This document shows positions 63,464 to 64,000 of a DNA stretch of 64,000 nt, piece after piece. The notes below the pieces were generated by a model that saw only the letters and a program-made list of their open reading frames with translations, was not told the origin of the DNA and did no database searches. This DNA comes from Actinosynnema sp. ALI-1.44 (GTDB taxonomy: Bacteria > Actinomycetota > Actinomycetes > Mycobacteriales > Pseudonocardiaceae): NCBI RefSeq assembly GCF_001984155.1, contig NZ_MTQO01000022.1, forward strand, positions 1 through 64,000, in the 5' to 3' direction. Made by a program: the position numbers and the translations under genes. Each line of letters begins with the position of its first letter. Positions within the stretch are counted from its first letter, which is position 1.

Positions 63464-63504
63464 AACCGAGCCCTGGAGGAGCGACTGTCCTCCAGGGCTC
63501 GGTT
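63464..63504. terminator. Perfect 17-bp hairpin
   Basis: Arms 63464-63480 and 63488-63504 (AACCGAGCCCTGGAGGA with its complement, GCGACTG loop) lie 74 bp after the stop of the minus-strand hydrolase gene. Nothing else is recognised in 63338-63577. Confidence 0.7.
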
Positions 63505-63577
63505 TGGAAGAGGCGGGCGGCGGCACAGCTGTGTCCGTCGGGGTCACACACCTAGTAACTCCCGGGCTTTGTCGCCT

Positions 63578-64000
63578 CTAAAAGGTGATGGTCCCGTTAG
63601 TGATTCCGGTGTGGAAGGTTTGTGTGATGCGTTGGTAGTACGTGTCGTTGGGAACGTCGTTGGTGAGGTACGTGGGGTTGATGTTGGCTGGGTTGGCGCT
63701 GTCGCGTAGTGCTTGGTCGAGGTTGATGAGCTCGTTGGCGCCGTACTGGCCGTAGCGTCTGATGATGTCGGCGTTGAGTTGTTGCCGGTTCTTTTCTTGG
63801 GTGCTGTTGGGGTCGAGGCCGAGTGGGGCGATGGTGGAGAGGATGACGCGGATGCGGGTTCCGTCGGGTCGTTTGTAGCGGTTGTAGCCGTTGATGTCGT
63901 CGATGAGTTGCGTGAGTTTGCTTGTGGTGTTTTGGGGGGTGTCGCCGTTGAGGATGTCTTGGGCGCCGAGGGTGACGATGACGGTGCGGAGCCTGGGTCC
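63578..64000 (-). CDS. SGNH/GDSL-type hydrolase, C-terminal part (runs off the window)
   Basis: An open frame of 140 codons without stops enters from the right edge and ends with TAG at 63580-63578. TVIVTLGAQDILNGDTP resembles the block III region of SGNH hydrolases, IRVILSTIAPLGLDPNSTQEKNRQQLN the strand and helix after it, and the C-terminal region has the usual late helices, though the catalytic D-x-x-H is altered (NDVPNDTYYQRI). The N terminus with the catalytic Ser is beyond the window. Confidence 0.7.
   Translation of the reverse strand, partial: GPRLRTVIVTLGAQDILNGDTPQNTTSKLTQLIDDINGYNRYKRPDGTRIRVILSTIAPLGLDPNSTQEKNRQQLNADIIRRYGQYGANELINLDQALRDSANPANINPTYLTNDVPNDTYYQRITQTFHTGITNGTITF

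Overview
The window is chromosomal DNA of a high-GC actinomycete, most likely of the order Pseudonocardiales. The evidence is the strong G/C third-position bias, WhiB7, a mycothiol-dependent enzyme, a UPF0182 protein, UvrD2, a GlnR-type operator, and gene orders that match well-known mycobacterial blocks (glnA1/glnE; Rv3192-Rv3198c; prfB-ftsE-ftsX-smpB). No species is assigned.

Layout. 1-630: end of an rRNA operon (5S rRNA) followed by a terminator, a dispersed repeat and a long palindromic element. 835-9300: phosphate and nitrogen metabolism, namely a glutamine-amidotransferase, a Pit phosphate transporter behind a candidate PhoP box, the glutamine synthetase adenylyltransferase glnE, and glutamine synthetase glnA, which carries the target tyrosine and has a four-half-site GlnR operator upstream. 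9.3-12 kb: an orphan sensor kinase and a DUF4191 membrane protein. 12.3-28.8 kb: a conserved block with uvrD2, whiB7 (with leader ORF and attenuator), an ABC1 kinase, a ThiF-like protein, two metallopeptidase-like proteins, a PDZ/Lon membrane protease, a PPA1309 protein and a UPF0182 protein, interrupted by a patch of decayed transposase. 28.8-39.4 kb: initiator tRNA, prfB-ftsE-ftsX-smpB and, 4 kb on, tmRNA, so both partners of trans-translation are close together. 39.9-49.3 kb: small regulators and enzymes, an SPFH/Arc pair, HrpB helicase, a MauE/DsbA disulfide pair and a PaaK-type ligase.

49.4-64 kb is an accessory island starting just after a tRNA-Ala(GGC) gene. It holds a nonsense-mutated HTH gene, a fused DUF262/DUF1524 (GmrSD-type) restriction protein, a complete type I restriction-modification set (hsdR-hsdM-hsdS), an IS701-like element, an orphan SNF2-type helicase with a long unassigned N-terminal region, degenerate integrase-core transposases, and the 3' end of an SGNH hydrolase gene that runs off the window. 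It looks like a defence island.

The most unusual non-coding signals are two repeat families tied to stable RNA genes. A ~75-nt element directly follows the terminators of 5S rRNA, initiator tRNA and tmRNA. A ~130-140-bp imperfect palindrome lies a few hundred bp downstream of the 5S rRNA and tmRNA genes.
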